From assembly GCA_016293915.1 (NCBI GenBank), contig JAEDCY010000004.1, forward strand, positions 59,670 to 123,669: 64,000 nt of DNA, written 5' to 3'. Made by a program: the position numbers and the translations under genes. Shown one piece after another: positions 15,869-24,991 of this stretch. Position 1 is the first letter of the stretch. Each line of letters begins with the position of its first letter. The notes beneath the pieces are model-generated. The model ran no database searches. It was given only the letters and a program-made list of their open reading frames with translations, and had not been told where the DNA came from. This DNA comes from Treponema sp. (GTDB lineage: Bacteria; Spirochaetota; Spirochaetia; Treponematales; Treponemataceae).

Positions 15869-18184
15869 ATGCAGACAAACAGTATTCAGGAAAATGCTAA
15901 TTCTTTTTTAAGCTCGCTTAATCCCGAACAACTCGAAGCCGTAACAACAACAGAAGGTTACGTTCGTGTAATTGCCGGAGCAGGCTCAGGAAAAACCCGT
16001 GCACTCACCTACCGTTTTGCCTACCTTGTAAATCAGATTGGAATACTGCCGTCTCACATTCTGTGCGTAACCTTCACAAACAAAGCAGCCGCCGAGATGC
16101 GTCGCAGAATCCGCGAACTCACCGGAGACAACGACACAGGCTACATCTCAACCTTTCACGGTTTTTGTGTAAGCGTTCTGCAGGAAGATTCAAATGCAGT
16201 AAGTTATCCAAAGAGTTTTTTGGTTCTTGATAATTCAGACATCAACGCAATGCTGCAGATTATTTATGAAGAGCGCGGCCTCACTCTGCGCCAGATGACT
16301 TTTTCACACGCCCGCGACATGATAGAAATCCGAAAAATTTTTAAGGAACCACATTACTACGAAGATCTCATTACAATGCCGCTCGAGCAGATACATCAAA
16401 AATATCTTGCAGCAACAAAGGCTGACGACATAATTTTTTACGGCTATCTTTACCAGGAAAAAAAATGCTTTGGACTGGACTACAATGATTTATTGAAATT
16501 TGTTTTATACATTTTCCAGACTAACGACGAAATCCGAAAGAAATGGCAGGAACGACTCGAATACATAATGATAGATGAGTTTCAGGATATCGATCTGATT
16601 CAGTACGAAGTTATGAAGGCTCTATGCCCTTACCACAATAATCTTTTTGTTGTGGGCGATCCGGATCAGACAATTTATACCTGGCGAGGTGCTGATATCC
16701 GCTATCTTCTTGAGTTCGATAAAAACTTCCCTGCTGTACGCACAATAATGATGAACCGGAATTACCGAAGTACAAAGCCGATTCTCGATGCCGCTAACAG
16801 TTTGATTTCAAAAAATAAAGGTAGAATCAAAAAAGATTTAGTTCTTGGAAATAAAGGAGGGGAAAGACTTCCCCTCGCTCGCACTTCGTTGCTCGCTACC
16901 CCTTCTCCTAGGGGCACAGCCCCTAAGACCCCGGGTAATTCCCCGCGAGTTTGCGAAGCAAACTCGATAGTGAGCGATAGCGAACGAACAACGCCCCCGC
17001 TGCCACTTTATTATCATGCCTCCTCTGCAGAAGATGAGGCCGAATACATCTTAAAAAAAGTTCGAGAGTTGTCTGAATCAGGCTTCGCTCTCAGCGACAT
17101 AGCAATACTTTACCGTGCCCATTACATCAGCCGCCCGTTAGAAGAAGTTTTCCAACGTGAAAAATTACCTTACACACTCAACTCTGGAGTACCTTTTTTT
17201 GACCGCGCAGAAATCAAAGACGCACTTTCCTATCTTCGCATGATAGCCTACAAAGATGACATTTCTTTTTTACGAACTGTAAATCAGCCGAAAAGAAATG
17301 TCGGTGAACGTCGTATAAAGGCTCTTAAAGAGTATGTTGAGACTAACGGCGGCACGCTTTACGAGGCTCTCAAACTTATGGTGGGTGATTCTCTTTTTGC
17401 AAACACAACCGCACAAAAATATATTGACCTTATAGAAAGCTTTTCTGTTACCTATCCTGGCCGACAGATTTCAGAAGTTTTCAGTCACATCATAAACGAA
17501 AGCGGTTACGAGCTGGCGCTTAGAACTGAGGGAAGTCAGGAAAGACTCGACAATCTTGCAGAACTCAAGCAGTCAATTTATGAATATGAAACTTCCTGCG
17601 GTGAAGAATGTACGCTTGAAAATTATCTGGCACATGCAGCCCTTTACACAAATGCAGATATTGAAAACTCAAAAAATGCTATCCGCCTTATGACTGTTCA
17701 CACTGCAAAAGGTCTTGAGTTCCCGGTTGTCTTTATTGCAGGCTTAAACGAAAACACTTTCCCAAGCAAAAAAACAGATACCCTTGAAGCAATGGAAGAA
17801 GAGCGCCGCCTTGCCTTTGTTGCTGTTACACGAGCACAAAAGCTTTTGTACCTTACAGAAGCAGAAGGCTTTTCTCAGGTAACAGGCGGCCGCTACCCTT
17901 CACGTTTTATTTTTGATATAGACAGACCTCTTCTTAATTATGAAGTTGAACTTTCTCCTCAGCTCCTTGCCAAAACAAGGCTTTACGTTCAGGAAAGCGA
18001 AACAAAACTGCAAAAAAAATCCGAACTCGCAGGTCTCGAAAAAGGAGATACCGTTGAGCACGGAATTCTTGGCCGTGGTATCATCTTGGAAATTGATGAG
18101 TTAGACGGCACTTACACAATTCAATTTGAAAAAACAGCAACGCCAAGAAAGATGTCTTTCAAGGCGCCGCTTAAAAAAGCCTAA
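15869..18184 (+). CDS. pcrA: UvrD/PcrA-type DNA helicase with inserted repeat
   Basis: This 771-residue superfamily 1 helicase has all the motifs: Q motif and Walker A (AGAGSGKTRALTYR, about 35), motif Ia (VTFTNKAAAEMRRR), motif II (MIDEFQDIDLIQYE), motif III (VVGDPDQTIYTWRGA), motif IV (NYRST), and VTVHTAKGLEFPVVF and AVTRAQ late. It unwinds DNA in repair and replication restart. Residues about 329-376 are an extra Pro/Ser/Arg-rich stretch coded by a palindromic repeat inserted in frame at 16854-16997. Distal motifs are intact, so the enzyme may still work. The 3-prime end overlaps the convergent ABC gene by 4 nt. Confidence 0.93.
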   Translation: MQTNSIQENANSFLSSLNPEQLEAVTTTEGYVRVIAGAGSGKTRALTYRFAYLVNQIGILPSHILCVTFTNKAAAEMRRRIRELTGDNDTGYISTFHGFCVSVLQEDSNAVSYPKSFLVLDNSDINAMLQIIYEERGLTLRQMTFSHARDMIEIRKIFKEPHYYEDLITMPLEQIHQKYLAATKADDIIFYGYLYQEKKCFGLDYNDLLKFVLYIFQTNDEIRKKWQERLEYIMIDEFQDIDLIQYEVMKALCPYHNNLFVVGDPDQTIYTWRGADIRYLLEFDKNFPAVRTIMMNRNYRSTKPILDAANSLISKNKGRIKKDLVLGNKGGERLPLARTSLLATPSPRGTAPKTPGNSPRVCEANSIVSDSERTTPPLPLYYHASSAEDEAEYILKKVRELSESGFALSDIAILYRAHYISRPLEEVFQREKLPYTLNSGVPFFDRAEIKDALSYLRMIAYKDDISFLRTVNQPKRNVGERRIKALKEYVETNGGTLYEALKLMVGDSLFANTTAQKYIDLIESFSVTYPGRQISEVFSHIINESGYELALRTEGSQERLDNLAELKQSIYEYETSCGEECTLENYLAHAALYTNADIENSKNAIRLMTVHTAKGLEFPVVFIAGLNENTFPSKKTDTLEAMEEERRLAFVAVTRAQKLLYLTEAEGFSQVTGGRYPSRFIFDIDRPLLNYEVELSPQLLAKTRLYVQESETKLQKKSELAGLEKGDTVEHGILGRGIILEIDELDGTYTIQFEKTATPRKMSFKAPLKKA
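16854..16997. repeat. Family D repeat inserted in frame in the helicase gene
   Basis: This stretch contains GGGGAAAGACTTCCCC, AGGGGCACAGCCCCT and a perfect CGAGTTTGC/GCAAACTCG hairpin (16946-16966). Its left part matches the intergenic element at 36281-36370 (shared GGGGaAGACTtCCCCTCGCT). Its length, about 144 nt, is a multiple of three, and it has no stop in the helicase frame. Confidence 0.8.
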
Positions 18185-20019
18185 GCATAGTATTGTGCCT
18201 GGGCGTTCCAGAGCTCGCTGTAAAGTCCCTTGTTCGACATAAGCTTGTCGTGGCTTCCCTGCTCTACAATTTTTCCTTCATCAAACACAATTATGTTGTC
18301 ACAGAAACGGCAGCTGGACATTCTGTGACTTATGTAAATCGAAGTCTTGTCCTTAACCATATTGTCAAAGTTCTGATAGATTTCAAATTCTGCTACCGGG
18401 TCCAGAGCCGAAGTCGGTTCATCGAGAATTACAAAAGGAGCATCCTTATAAAGAGCTCTGGCAATTGCAAGCTTCTGTGCCTCACCACCGGAAATCTCAA
18501 CACCGTTTTCATCACTGTACTGGTAAAGATTTGTATCCAGACCTTTTTCAAGACGATTGAGACGGTCTGTGAATCCGGCTTTATCAATACATTCAAGAAC
18601 ACGCTTTTTATCATACTCAGCACCAGCCGCAACATTTTCACCAAGCGGGAATGAGAAGAGATTAAAGTCCTGGAATACAATAGCAAAGAGCTTTGCATAA
18701 TCCTTGTAATCGTAATAACGGATATCAACTCCATTCAAAAGAATCTGGCCTTCTGTAGGTTCATAAAGACGGCAGAGCAGTTTTATAAAGGTTGTTTTAC
18801 CCGCACCATTTTTTCCGACTACTGCATTCTTTGTTCCCAGTGTAATTTTCTGATTTACATGACGCAAAGCCCAGGTCTCTGAATTGGCATACTTAAAGGA
18901 AACATCACGGAACTCAATTTCAAAAACATTGTCGTCGCGTTTTTCTGTTGGAATTGTCCCTTCATAACGCTTGTTTTCAATCTGCATGTAATCATAGAAG
19001 AAGGAAAGATATTTACTCTCAACATTCAGCTGAACAAAGGTATCAGAAATTCCTGTTATAGACTCCACGAGAATTTTATAGGCTGTAACGTATTTCAAAG
19101 AGCTTCCCACACTAATCAGATTGCATACAGCCTTTAAGCCGACATAAGCATAACAGGTAAGCTGAAGTACAAATTCTGTCAAAACCGGAATCAGGGTAAT
19201 TTTAAGATTGTCATTCAGATAAGAGGTAAACTCCTCTTCCAGGGTATCGTTTGTCTGCTGAACGCGGGAAAGAACAACTTTCTGCATTTTGTAAAGGCGG
19301 ATATATTTTCCGATTGAGTAATCAAATACCAGATTAAACCAGTAAGAAAAATATCGGTTATATGAAACGTTGCGTTCAAAGAACTTCATCTGAAGTGCAG
19401 CTGACTTTTTATTTACAAAGAAAGAAATCACAAGATGAAGAATCATAACAGCAGCCATAATAAAGAGGCTGTACCATTTGTTCAGAACAAGGGCAATTCC
19501 TTCGCCAGTTACATTTTGATTTGGAATAAAAAGATAAACAAGAATTCCAACCGAATAAACAATTCTTATGATTTTTTCAAGAAGGCTTGCAAGGTTATCG
19601 CAGAACTGTCTCATACCGCCGGAAGAATTTGTTCCGTCCTTTGCCTTTTTGATCATGTCGAGGGTTTCGTGTTTTTCGAGTACGTCATAATCAATGTCAA
19701 AGGTTTTGTCACAAATCATCTGACTGATTTTATGAGAAAGCTCAAACTTCTTTACCCAGTTAGCCGCTTCAAGTGCCCAGCGGATAAGAACAAGAGAACT
19801 TCCAATTGCAATCATAATAAGAGCATTTTTCATGATTACTTCAAAGCTTTCACGTGCAACAAGCTGATCAAGAATTATGCTCGAAAAGATAATTCCGACA
19901 AATGGGAACGAAGCAGCAAGTACACGGATAATTATAAGCAGTGTAAGATAGCCCGGAACCAGTTTATGTACTAATGAGAGCACCTTTTTTACAGTGCCTT
20001 TTTCTTTATTATTTTTCAT
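18181..20019 (-). CDS. ABC exporter half-transporter (ATPase plus permease)
   Basis: This 612-residue protein has an N-terminal type IV exporter membrane domain (about 1-330, five to six hydrophobic helices) and a C-terminal ATPase: Walker A GKNGAGKTTF (about 405), signature ISGGEAQKLAIAR, Walker B FVILDEPTSALDP and a His switch ISHR. It likely pairs with the next gene as a heterodimer. Both signature motifs are near standard (SGGE in place of SGGQ). Substrate unknown. It overlaps the upstream ABC gene by 11 nt and the convergent helicase by 4 nt. Confidence 0.93.
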   Translation of the reverse strand: MKNNKEKGTVKKVLSLVHKLVPGYLTLLIIIRVLAASFPFVGIIFSSIILDQLVARESFEVIMKNALIMIAIGSSLVLIRWALEAANWVKKFELSHKISQMICDKTFDIDYDVLEKHETLDMIKKAKDGTNSSGGMRQFCDNLASLLEKIIRIVYSVGILVYLFIPNQNVTGEGIALVLNKWYSLFIMAAVMILHLVISFFVNKKSAALQMKFFERNVSYNRYFSYWFNLVFDYSIGKYIRLYKMQKVVLSRVQQTNDTLEEEFTSYLNDNLKITLIPVLTEFVLQLTCYAYVGLKAVCNLISVGSSLKYVTAYKILVESITGISDTFVQLNVESKYLSFFYDYMQIENKRYEGTIPTEKRDDNVFEIEFRDVSFKYANSETWALRHVNQKITLGTKNAVVGKNGAGKTTFIKLLCRLYEPTEGQILLNGVDIRYYDYKDYAKLFAIVFQDFNLFSFPLGENVAAGAEYDKKRVLECIDKAGFTDRLNRLEKGLDTNLYQYSDENGVEISGGEAQKLAIARALYKDAPFVILDEPTSALDPVAEFEIYQNFDNMVKDKTSIYISHRMSSCRFCDNIIVFDEGKIVEQGSHDKLMSNKGLYSELWNAQAQYYA

Positions 20020-21850
20020 TTGCGTTCTCCTGATAATAGTGACTCTGAATGTCGAAAATCTCGCGGTACTTCCCGCCTTTCTTAATCAACTCATCATGAC
20101 TTCCTGTTTCTACAATCTGACCATCGTCGAGGAACATAATCTTGTCACAGAACTTTGTACTTGCAAGACGGTGCGAAATGAACACTGAAGTTTTGTCAGA
20201 TGCCATGCTGTTGTATTCTTCGTAAATCTTACTCTCGGCAATCGGATCGAGAGCCGAAGTCGGTTCATCAAGAATCAGGAAAGAGCCATCTTTATACATT
20301 GCCTTTGCAAGCAGAAGCTTTTGAGTTTCACCACCAGAAAGAAGAATTCCATCTTCTTCAAGAGTCTGGGTAATATAAGATTTTTCTTTTTTCGGAAGTG
20401 TCTGGATTTTTTCATAAATACCGGCAGACTTAAGGCACTTGTCAAGCCGCGCTTTATCAATCTGATTCAAATCGCAGCCGCAGACATTTTCTGCAATCGA
20501 AAAAGAAATTGGAGTTGTATCCTGGAACAATACGCTGATTTTATCCTGATATTTATCAATACCAATTTCATCTATCGATTTTCCATCAACAAGAATTTGA
20601 CCTTCTGTCGGAGGGTAAAGACCGCACAAAAGCTTTACGATTGTTGTTTTACCAGCCCCATTGTTTCCAACAAGGGCAATTTTTTCTCCCGCCTTTATTT
20701 TGAAATTGAGATTTTTCAAAACAGGCTTGTCACTGCCTTCATAGGTAAAGCCGACATTACGGAATTCAATTTCCGGCGCTTCATCGTTATCTATTGATCC
20801 GGTGGTTGAGCCTGTCGAAACTACCGCAGACTCTTCATTCTTATGTTCAAAGAAATCCTTCTGAGCCATAAACTCATTGTACATATTAAAGTTGTGGCTC
20901 GATTCCTTAAGGTAAGCCATGTTTTCAGAAACACTGTAAATCCATTCACAGAAGCCTGAAACAATTCCAATGTAAAGTGTAAACTCCGCAATCGAAATCT
21001 GACCGGCAAGCACCTGACGAATCAAAAGTGAATAGGCAATAATATCGCGCAGAGAATTAAAGAAGGTATCAGAAACTGTTGGCCAGTACCACTTAAGCTG
21101 ATACTTCCAGCGGAAGCATTTGCTTGCCTTAATCAGAGAATCAAACTTGGAATGAAACCAGTTCTTCATCTGATAGATTCTGATATCTTTACCAGCACTT
21201 ACACTGAGACTGTTTGTTTCCAGATAATTTATTTTGCGGTATACCTCGGTAAAATCTTCGCGGTGATCATCACCAAATTTAATGGCATGATTTCTTAAAA
21301 GAATATCTCCGGCAAACATAAAAACCATAACCAGAAGAATCTTCCAGTCCAGCATAAAAATTGCAGTACCGTATACACCAATTCCAAAAAGAATGATTAT
21401 CATCTCAAGACCAAGACGGGAAAGATTCTGAGCACCTTCCCAATCCGAGTTTACAGCATTTACAGCCTTACCCATCAGCTTCTGTTTCGGCTGAGGCTCA
21501 ATATTCAGATAATCAGTAAGAATTGTCTTTTTGAAAAAGTTCATCATAAACCAGCCGATTCTGGTGTAAGTATGCTTAGCCATCATTTTTGCATTACAAA
21601 AGCCTTTAAGAGCAGTAAGCACACAATAGGAAGTAACTGCAGCAGCACTGTAAATCAGAAAGGTTTTAATACTGCCGCTTGAAATACCAGCTATAGCCAG
21701 AGACGGAGTAAGTGTGGTTAGAAATGGCATGGCAACAGAAACCGCAATATATAAGGCAACAAGCCATGGCGCCGAGCGGTATCTTTTGAACATAGCCGAA
21801 TAAACGATGCAGATGTTTTTGATAACACCATTCTGCTTTTTCTTTTTCAT
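20009..21850 (-). CDS. ABC exporter half-transporter, partner
   Basis: This 613-residue exporter half has a membrane domain (about 20-320) and an ATPase with Walker A GNNGAGKTTIVKLLC, signature LSGGETQKLLLAKAM, Walker B LILDEPTSALDP and ISHR. It overlaps the next gene by 11 nt, so the two halves are made together. The linker between the domains (about residues 342-352) reads VVSTGSTTGS; its DNA (20801-20826) is a family A palindrome fragment, so a repeat has been captured in frame in this flexible linker. The GHKL kinase and LytTR regulator follow upstream and may control the pair; that is inference. Confidence 0.93.
   Translation of the reverse strand: MKKKKQNGVIKNICIVYSAMFKRYRSAPWLVALYIAVSVAMPFLTTLTPSLAIAGISSGSIKTFLIYSAAAVTSYCVLTALKGFCNAKMMAKHTYTRIGWFMMNFFKKTILTDYLNIEPQPKQKLMGKAVNAVNSDWEGAQNLSRLGLEMIIILFGIGVYGTAIFMLDWKILLVMVFMFAGDILLRNHAIKFGDDHREDFTEVYRKINYLETNSLSVSAGKDIRIYQMKNWFHSKFDSLIKASKCFRWKYQLKWYWPTVSDTFFNSLRDIIAYSLLIRQVLAGQISIAEFTLYIGIVSGFCEWIYSVSENMAYLKESSHNFNMYNEFMAQKDFFEHKNEESAVVSTGSTTGSIDNDEAPEIEFRNVGFTYEGSDKPVLKNLNFKIKAGEKIALVGNNGAGKTTIVKLLCGLYPPTEGQILVDGKSIDEIGIDKYQDKISVLFQDTTPISFSIAENVCGCDLNQIDKARLDKCLKSAGIYEKIQTLPKKEKSYITQTLEEDGILLSGGETQKLLLAKAMYKDGSFLILDEPTSALDPIAESKIYEEYNSMASDKTSVFISHRLASTKFCDKIMFLDDGQIVETGSHDELIKKGGKYREIFDIQSHYYQENANEK
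20801..20826. repeat. Family A fragment inside the ABC transporter linker
   Basis: GGTGGTTGAG CCTG TCGAAACTACC is the shortened family A unit (compare 34558 and 24900). It codes for the Ser/Thr/Gly-rich linker of the transporter. Confidence 0.6.
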
Positions 21851-21949
21851 AAACGACTCCTTAATTTTTTAAGATACCCTGACTATATATTTAATTTTTT
21901 ATTGTTTTAGTAGAAAGTTCACGAAATGCAAGAATTGGTGCATGAAATG

Positions 21950-22678
21950 TTAAAGAGGCAGCATAACCTCGGTCGCGAAAATCCCAGGCTCATTTTTTCG
22001 GTTCACGTAGCCGTCATACTTTTCTGCCAGCTTATCAATTCGGCGGAGGCCAAAGCCGTGTTCACCAAGCTTTGAAGTAACAAGTTCTGAAAGTCGTTTG
22101 CGGTGTTTTTCACAGGTTGAATTGGTTACCGAAATATAAAGCTGACTCTTAAAAAGACCTATGTAAACGCGGATAAATTTTGGAGCCGTTCCCGCAGCAA
22201 TTTTTTCGCAGGCTTCAATTGCATTATCCATAAGATTTCCCACAATGGCGCATAAATGAACATCTGAAATCTTCAAGTCGGCCGGCACCTTTGCAGTACA
22301 ATTCACTTCAATATTATTTTTTCTGGCAATGCTTACCTTAGAACTTAAAATTGCATCAAGTCCAACATTACCCGTTCTTATTGCAATATCAATTGAATCC
22401 AGATCTTTTTCGAGGTTGTCTAAATATTCCGACAACTCTTCTTTTTTCCCCATCTCAAGCATCGCCTTAATAGACTGCATATGATTATGATAATCGTGGC
22501 GCCAGGCTCTCATTGTCTGATAGATATTCTGAACCTCATCGCGCTGTTTTTTAAGAACCGAATCCTGAAAATCTGACAAACGTCTGTCATATTTATTTTT
22601 GAGAATTAAAACTGTTAGAATTACAGAAACGACAGCGGCACAAAAAGCCACAAGAATTAACATTATTAAATTATTCAC
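21950..22678 (-). CDS. GHKL-type sensor histidine kinase
   Basis: The 242-residue protein has a single N-terminal membrane helix (about 5-26), a phosphoacceptor helix with RHDYHNHMQSIKAMLE (His near 60), and a HATPase domain with N-box NLMDNAIEAC and G-box GFGLRRIDKLAEKYDG. This is the AgrC/CitS-like class (SpoB/HATPase_c_5) that partners LytTR regulators. There is almost no sensor domain, so it may sense in the membrane or through a partner such as the adjacent ABC exporter. It lies 111 nt downstream of the LytTR regulator on the same strand. Confidence 0.9.
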   Translation of the reverse strand: MNNLIMLILVAFCAAVVSVILTVLILKNKYDRRLSDFQDSVLKKQRDEVQNIYQTMRAWRHDYHNHMQSIKAMLEMGKKEELSEYLDNLEKDLDSIDIAIRTGNVGLDAILSSKVSIARKNNIEVNCTAKVPADLKISDVHLCAIVGNLMDNAIEACEKIAAGTAPKFIRVYIGLFKSQLYISVTNSTCEKHRKRLSELVTSKLGEHGFGLRRIDKLAEKYDGYVNRKNEPGIFATEVMLPL

Positions 22679-22729
22679 AGATAATATTATACACTAGAAA
22701 ATTAAAGAAATCATCAAAAAAGATGTCAG

Positions 22730-22778
22730 GTTCGAAGCCGAATATAACACAAGATATTTTCATTGTCCGGCTTGAACG
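22730..22778. repeat. Inverted repeat between the regulator and kinase genes
   Basis: GGTTCGAAGCCG and CGGCTTGAAC form an imperfect 10-11-bp stem with a 30-nt loop in the 111-bp gap between the LytTR gene and the kinase gene. There is no T-run. It could tune expression of the kinase relative to the regulator. Confidence 0.4.
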
Positions 22779-22789
22779 GATAATCTCTA

Positions 22790-23500
22790 CTACATTTTAA
22801 AATAATTAATAAAAGCCTCGTTCAGTTCTTTATAAATACCACGGGCAACCGGAAGAGTTTCTCCGTCATCCAGCTGACAGTCTGTTCTTGTAATCCGCGC
22901 CACATGTTTCAGATTCACCATCAGTCCGCGCCTGAGACAAAAAAAGTTCCGTCCCTCAAAGTCAGCTGTCGTATCACTAAAACTTGCCTTCCATTCCCGT
23001 TCAAAATCTTTTCCCTTCAAATGTACATAGTGGCCGTTTGCTTCAATATAAATAATGTTATCAAAAGAGATTTTTTCCAGATCAGCACCCTGCCCCAGAA
23101 GGAAAAAATCTTCCGCCTTCTTCTGCCGTTCTGCCCAGGCACTGTCCAGAAGTCCCTTCAAAACCTCTTCCTTTACCGGCTTTAAAATATAACGCACAGC
23201 CCCAACCTCATAACCTTCAATCGCATAGTCAGGAACCCCAGTAATAAAAATGATTACAGCATCATAGCCGCGCCGGCGTAAAGTCTTTGCCAGCTCCATT
23301 CCGTTCATATTTTTCATCTGAATATCAAAAATAAGGACATCGTATGGAGCTTTGTCTTCACTCTCAAAAAGAAACTGCTCGGCAGAAATGTAGGCATCCA
23401 ATTCAAGCGAGCAGCCACGACCGGCCGCCCACTTATTAACAAGAGAACTTTCAAAATCAAGAATAACTTTTTCATCTTCGCAGATTGCAACGCGGAACAT
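22790..23500 (-). CDS. LytTR-family response regulator
   Basis: From the chosen ATG at 23500 this is 236 residues. The receiver domain (1-125) has the acidic pair ED near residue 8 and phosphoacceptor Asp59 (VLIFDIQMKNMNGMEL). The C-terminal LytTR DNA-binding domain (about 145-236) has FDNIIYIEANGHYVHLKG and FFCLRRGLMVNLKHVARI. An in-frame start at 23563 exists, but it adds residues not seen in receivers, and the promoter below places transcription at about 23500. It regulates genes with paired LytTR boxes; likely partner is the GHKL kinase 111 nt downstream. Confidence 0.9.
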   Translation of the reverse strand: MFRVAICEDEKVILDFESSLVNKWAAGRGCSLELDAYISAEQFLFESEDKAPYDVLIFDIQMKNMNGMELAKTLRRRGYDAVIIFITGVPDYAIEGYEVGAVRYILKPVKEEVLKGLLDSAWAERQKKAEDFFLLGQGADLEKISFDNIIYIEANGHYVHLKGKDFEREWKASFSDTTADFEGRNFFCLRRGLMVNLKHVARITRTDCQLDDGETLPVARGIYKELNEAFINYFKM

Positions 23501-23506
23501 AATCTG

Positions 23507-23535
23507 ATTATAAAAACTGAATGACAATCTTTCAA
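23507..23535 (-). promoter_or_regulatory. Near-consensus promoter giving a leaderless LytTR mRNA
   Basis: On the minus strand, TTGAAA (23530-23535), a 17-bp spacer and TATAAT (23507-23512) precede the ATG at 23500 by only 6 nt. The expected start of transcription coincides with the A of ATG. There is no ribosome-binding sequence upstream. Confidence 0.7.
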
Positions 23536-23567
23536 CTTTTTTTATATACATTTTTACTTTCAAAAGC

Positions 23568-23594
23568 CCTTTATATTATGGTATAATATAAAGG
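23568..23594. promoter_or_regulatory. Perfect 27-bp palindrome in divergent promoter region
   Basis: CCTTTATATTAT GGT ATAATATAAAGG has two perfect 12-bp arms. It overlaps a TATAAT (23582-23587) that would serve the diguanylate cyclase gene and lies upstream of the LytTR gene. It is a candidate binding site for a dimeric regulator controlling one or both divergent genes. Confidence 0.65.
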
Positions 23595-23625
23595 TATTCT
23601 TTAATTAGAATTGAGGAGTTTATAT

Positions 23626-24828
23626 TTGTATTATTCGAGCTTTGGTATACTGGCACTATTAATACTGCTTATTACAAATTATGACATTCTGAAAAAATCA
23701 AATAAAAATACCCTTTCATCGCCTGCAATTCTCTACAGGCAGTTCCTCTTCAGTGTAATGGCATATTATATCACTGATATTTTATGGGGCTTTCTCGCTT
23801 CCTTTAAAATAAAAACATTTGCATACATTGATACCCAGATTTATTTTGCAGTAATAGTTCTTTCGGTTTTCCTATGGGGCCGTTATGTAATTGCCTATCT
23901 TGAAGAGAAGAACCTTTTTACAAGAATTCCTTATTATACCAGCCTGACCATTTTTATTTTAGTTCTTGTTGTTTTAGTAATCAATTTATTTATTCCTATT
24001 GTTTTTTATTTTGATGAAGAGGGAAACTATCACACAAGCCCTGCCCGCTATATAAATCTGACCGTTCAGCTCCTGCTTTTCTTTATAATGACAGTTTACA
24101 CAATTTATATTTCAACAAAGAGAGACAGGCCCGTAAAGTCCAGATACAGAACGATCGGGCTTTTTGGCCTCGCAATGACTATTTTTATTGCCCTGCAGGC
24201 CATGTATCCTTTTTTGCCTTTTTATGCAATGGGGTTCATGCTTGGAACTCTTCTGCATACCTTTGTTCTTGAGGATGAAAAGGAAGAACACCGCCGGCTG
24301 CTTGAAGAGCTGATTCAAAAAGGCAACCTGCAGGAAAAAGAGCTGGGAGCAGCCCGTCACATGGCTTACACAGACTCTCTTACCGGAATTAAAAATAAGG
24401 CTGCCTACATTGAAGATATCAGCATAATTGAACAGAAGATTAACGAAGGAAAGCTGGATAAGGTTGGAGTTGTCGTTTTTGATTTGAACAGCCTGAAAAA
24501 AATAAATGATACGAAAGGTCACGATGCAGGAGACGAATACATAAAAGCCGCCTGCCACATTATCTGCGAGCGTTTTAAGCACAGTCCTGTTTACCGCATT
24601 GGCGGCGACGAATTTGTTGCAATTCTTGAAGGTGAAGATTACGAAAACCGCAGGCAGCTGCTTGAAGAGTTTTCAAAAATGGTTGACGAAGAAAAAAAGC
24701 ATGACGGAATTGTTATTGCCAGCGGCTCTTCTACCCTTCACCGGAACAAGGACAAAAGCTATATGCGCGTTTTTGAGCGTGCTGACAAACAGATGTATAA
24801 GTGTAAAAAGTTGCTTAAAGAAAAATAG
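23626..24828 (+). CDS. Membrane diguanylate cyclase (GGDEF)
   Basis: From the TTG at 23626 (after GAGGAG at 23613-23618) this is 400 residues. Six or seven hydrophobic segments (about 5-215) form a membrane sensor region. After a helix (EEHRRLLEELIQKG) comes the GGDEF domain: DSLTGIKNKAAYIEDI, VVVFDLNSLKKINDT and the active-site YRIGGDEFVAILEG. It makes cyclic di-GMP from two GTP. No RxxD inhibitory site is visible just before the GGDEF. It is divergent from the LytTR gene with the palindrome in between, so shared control is plausible. Confidence 0.9.
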   Translation: MYYSSFGILALLILLITNYDILKKSNKNTLSSPAILYRQFLFSVMAYYITDILWGFLASFKIKTFAYIDTQIYFAVIVLSVFLWGRYVIAYLEEKNLFTRIPYYTSLTIFILVLVVLVINLFIPIVFYFDEEGNYHTSPARYINLTVQLLLFFIMTVYTIYISTKRDRPVKSRYRTIGLFGLAMTIFIALQAMYPFLPFYAMGFMLGTLLHTFVLEDEKEEHRRLLEELIQKGNLQEKELGAARHMAYTDSLTGIKNKAAYIEDISIIEQKINEGKLDKVGVVVFDLNSLKKINDTKGHDAGDEYIKAACHIICERFKHSPVYRIGGDEFVAILEGEDYENRRQLLEEFSKMVDEEKKHDGIVIASGSSTLHRNKDKSYMRVFERADKQMYKCKKLLKEK

Positions 24829-24843
24829 ATTGCTTCGATTTGC

Positions 24844-24941
24844 GGTGATTGAGTAGCCCGAAGGGCGTATCGAAATCACCATCAATCACCAGCCCATCAG
24901 GTGGTTTCGATACACTTCGCTTCGCGAAGCACTCAACCACC
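24844..24941. repeat. Two family A palindromes in tandem
   Basis: Unit 1 (24844-24880) is GGTGATTGAG...CGAAATCACC and unit 2 (24900-24941) is GGTGGTTTCGATAC...CTCAACCACC, each with an inner hairpin. They fill the first part of the 314-bp gap between the cyclase gene and trpS. Confidence 0.85.
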
Positions 24942-24991
24942 GAATATCTCCATCATTGTCCAGATTAGATCTCCCGCTAGATAAATCGAGC

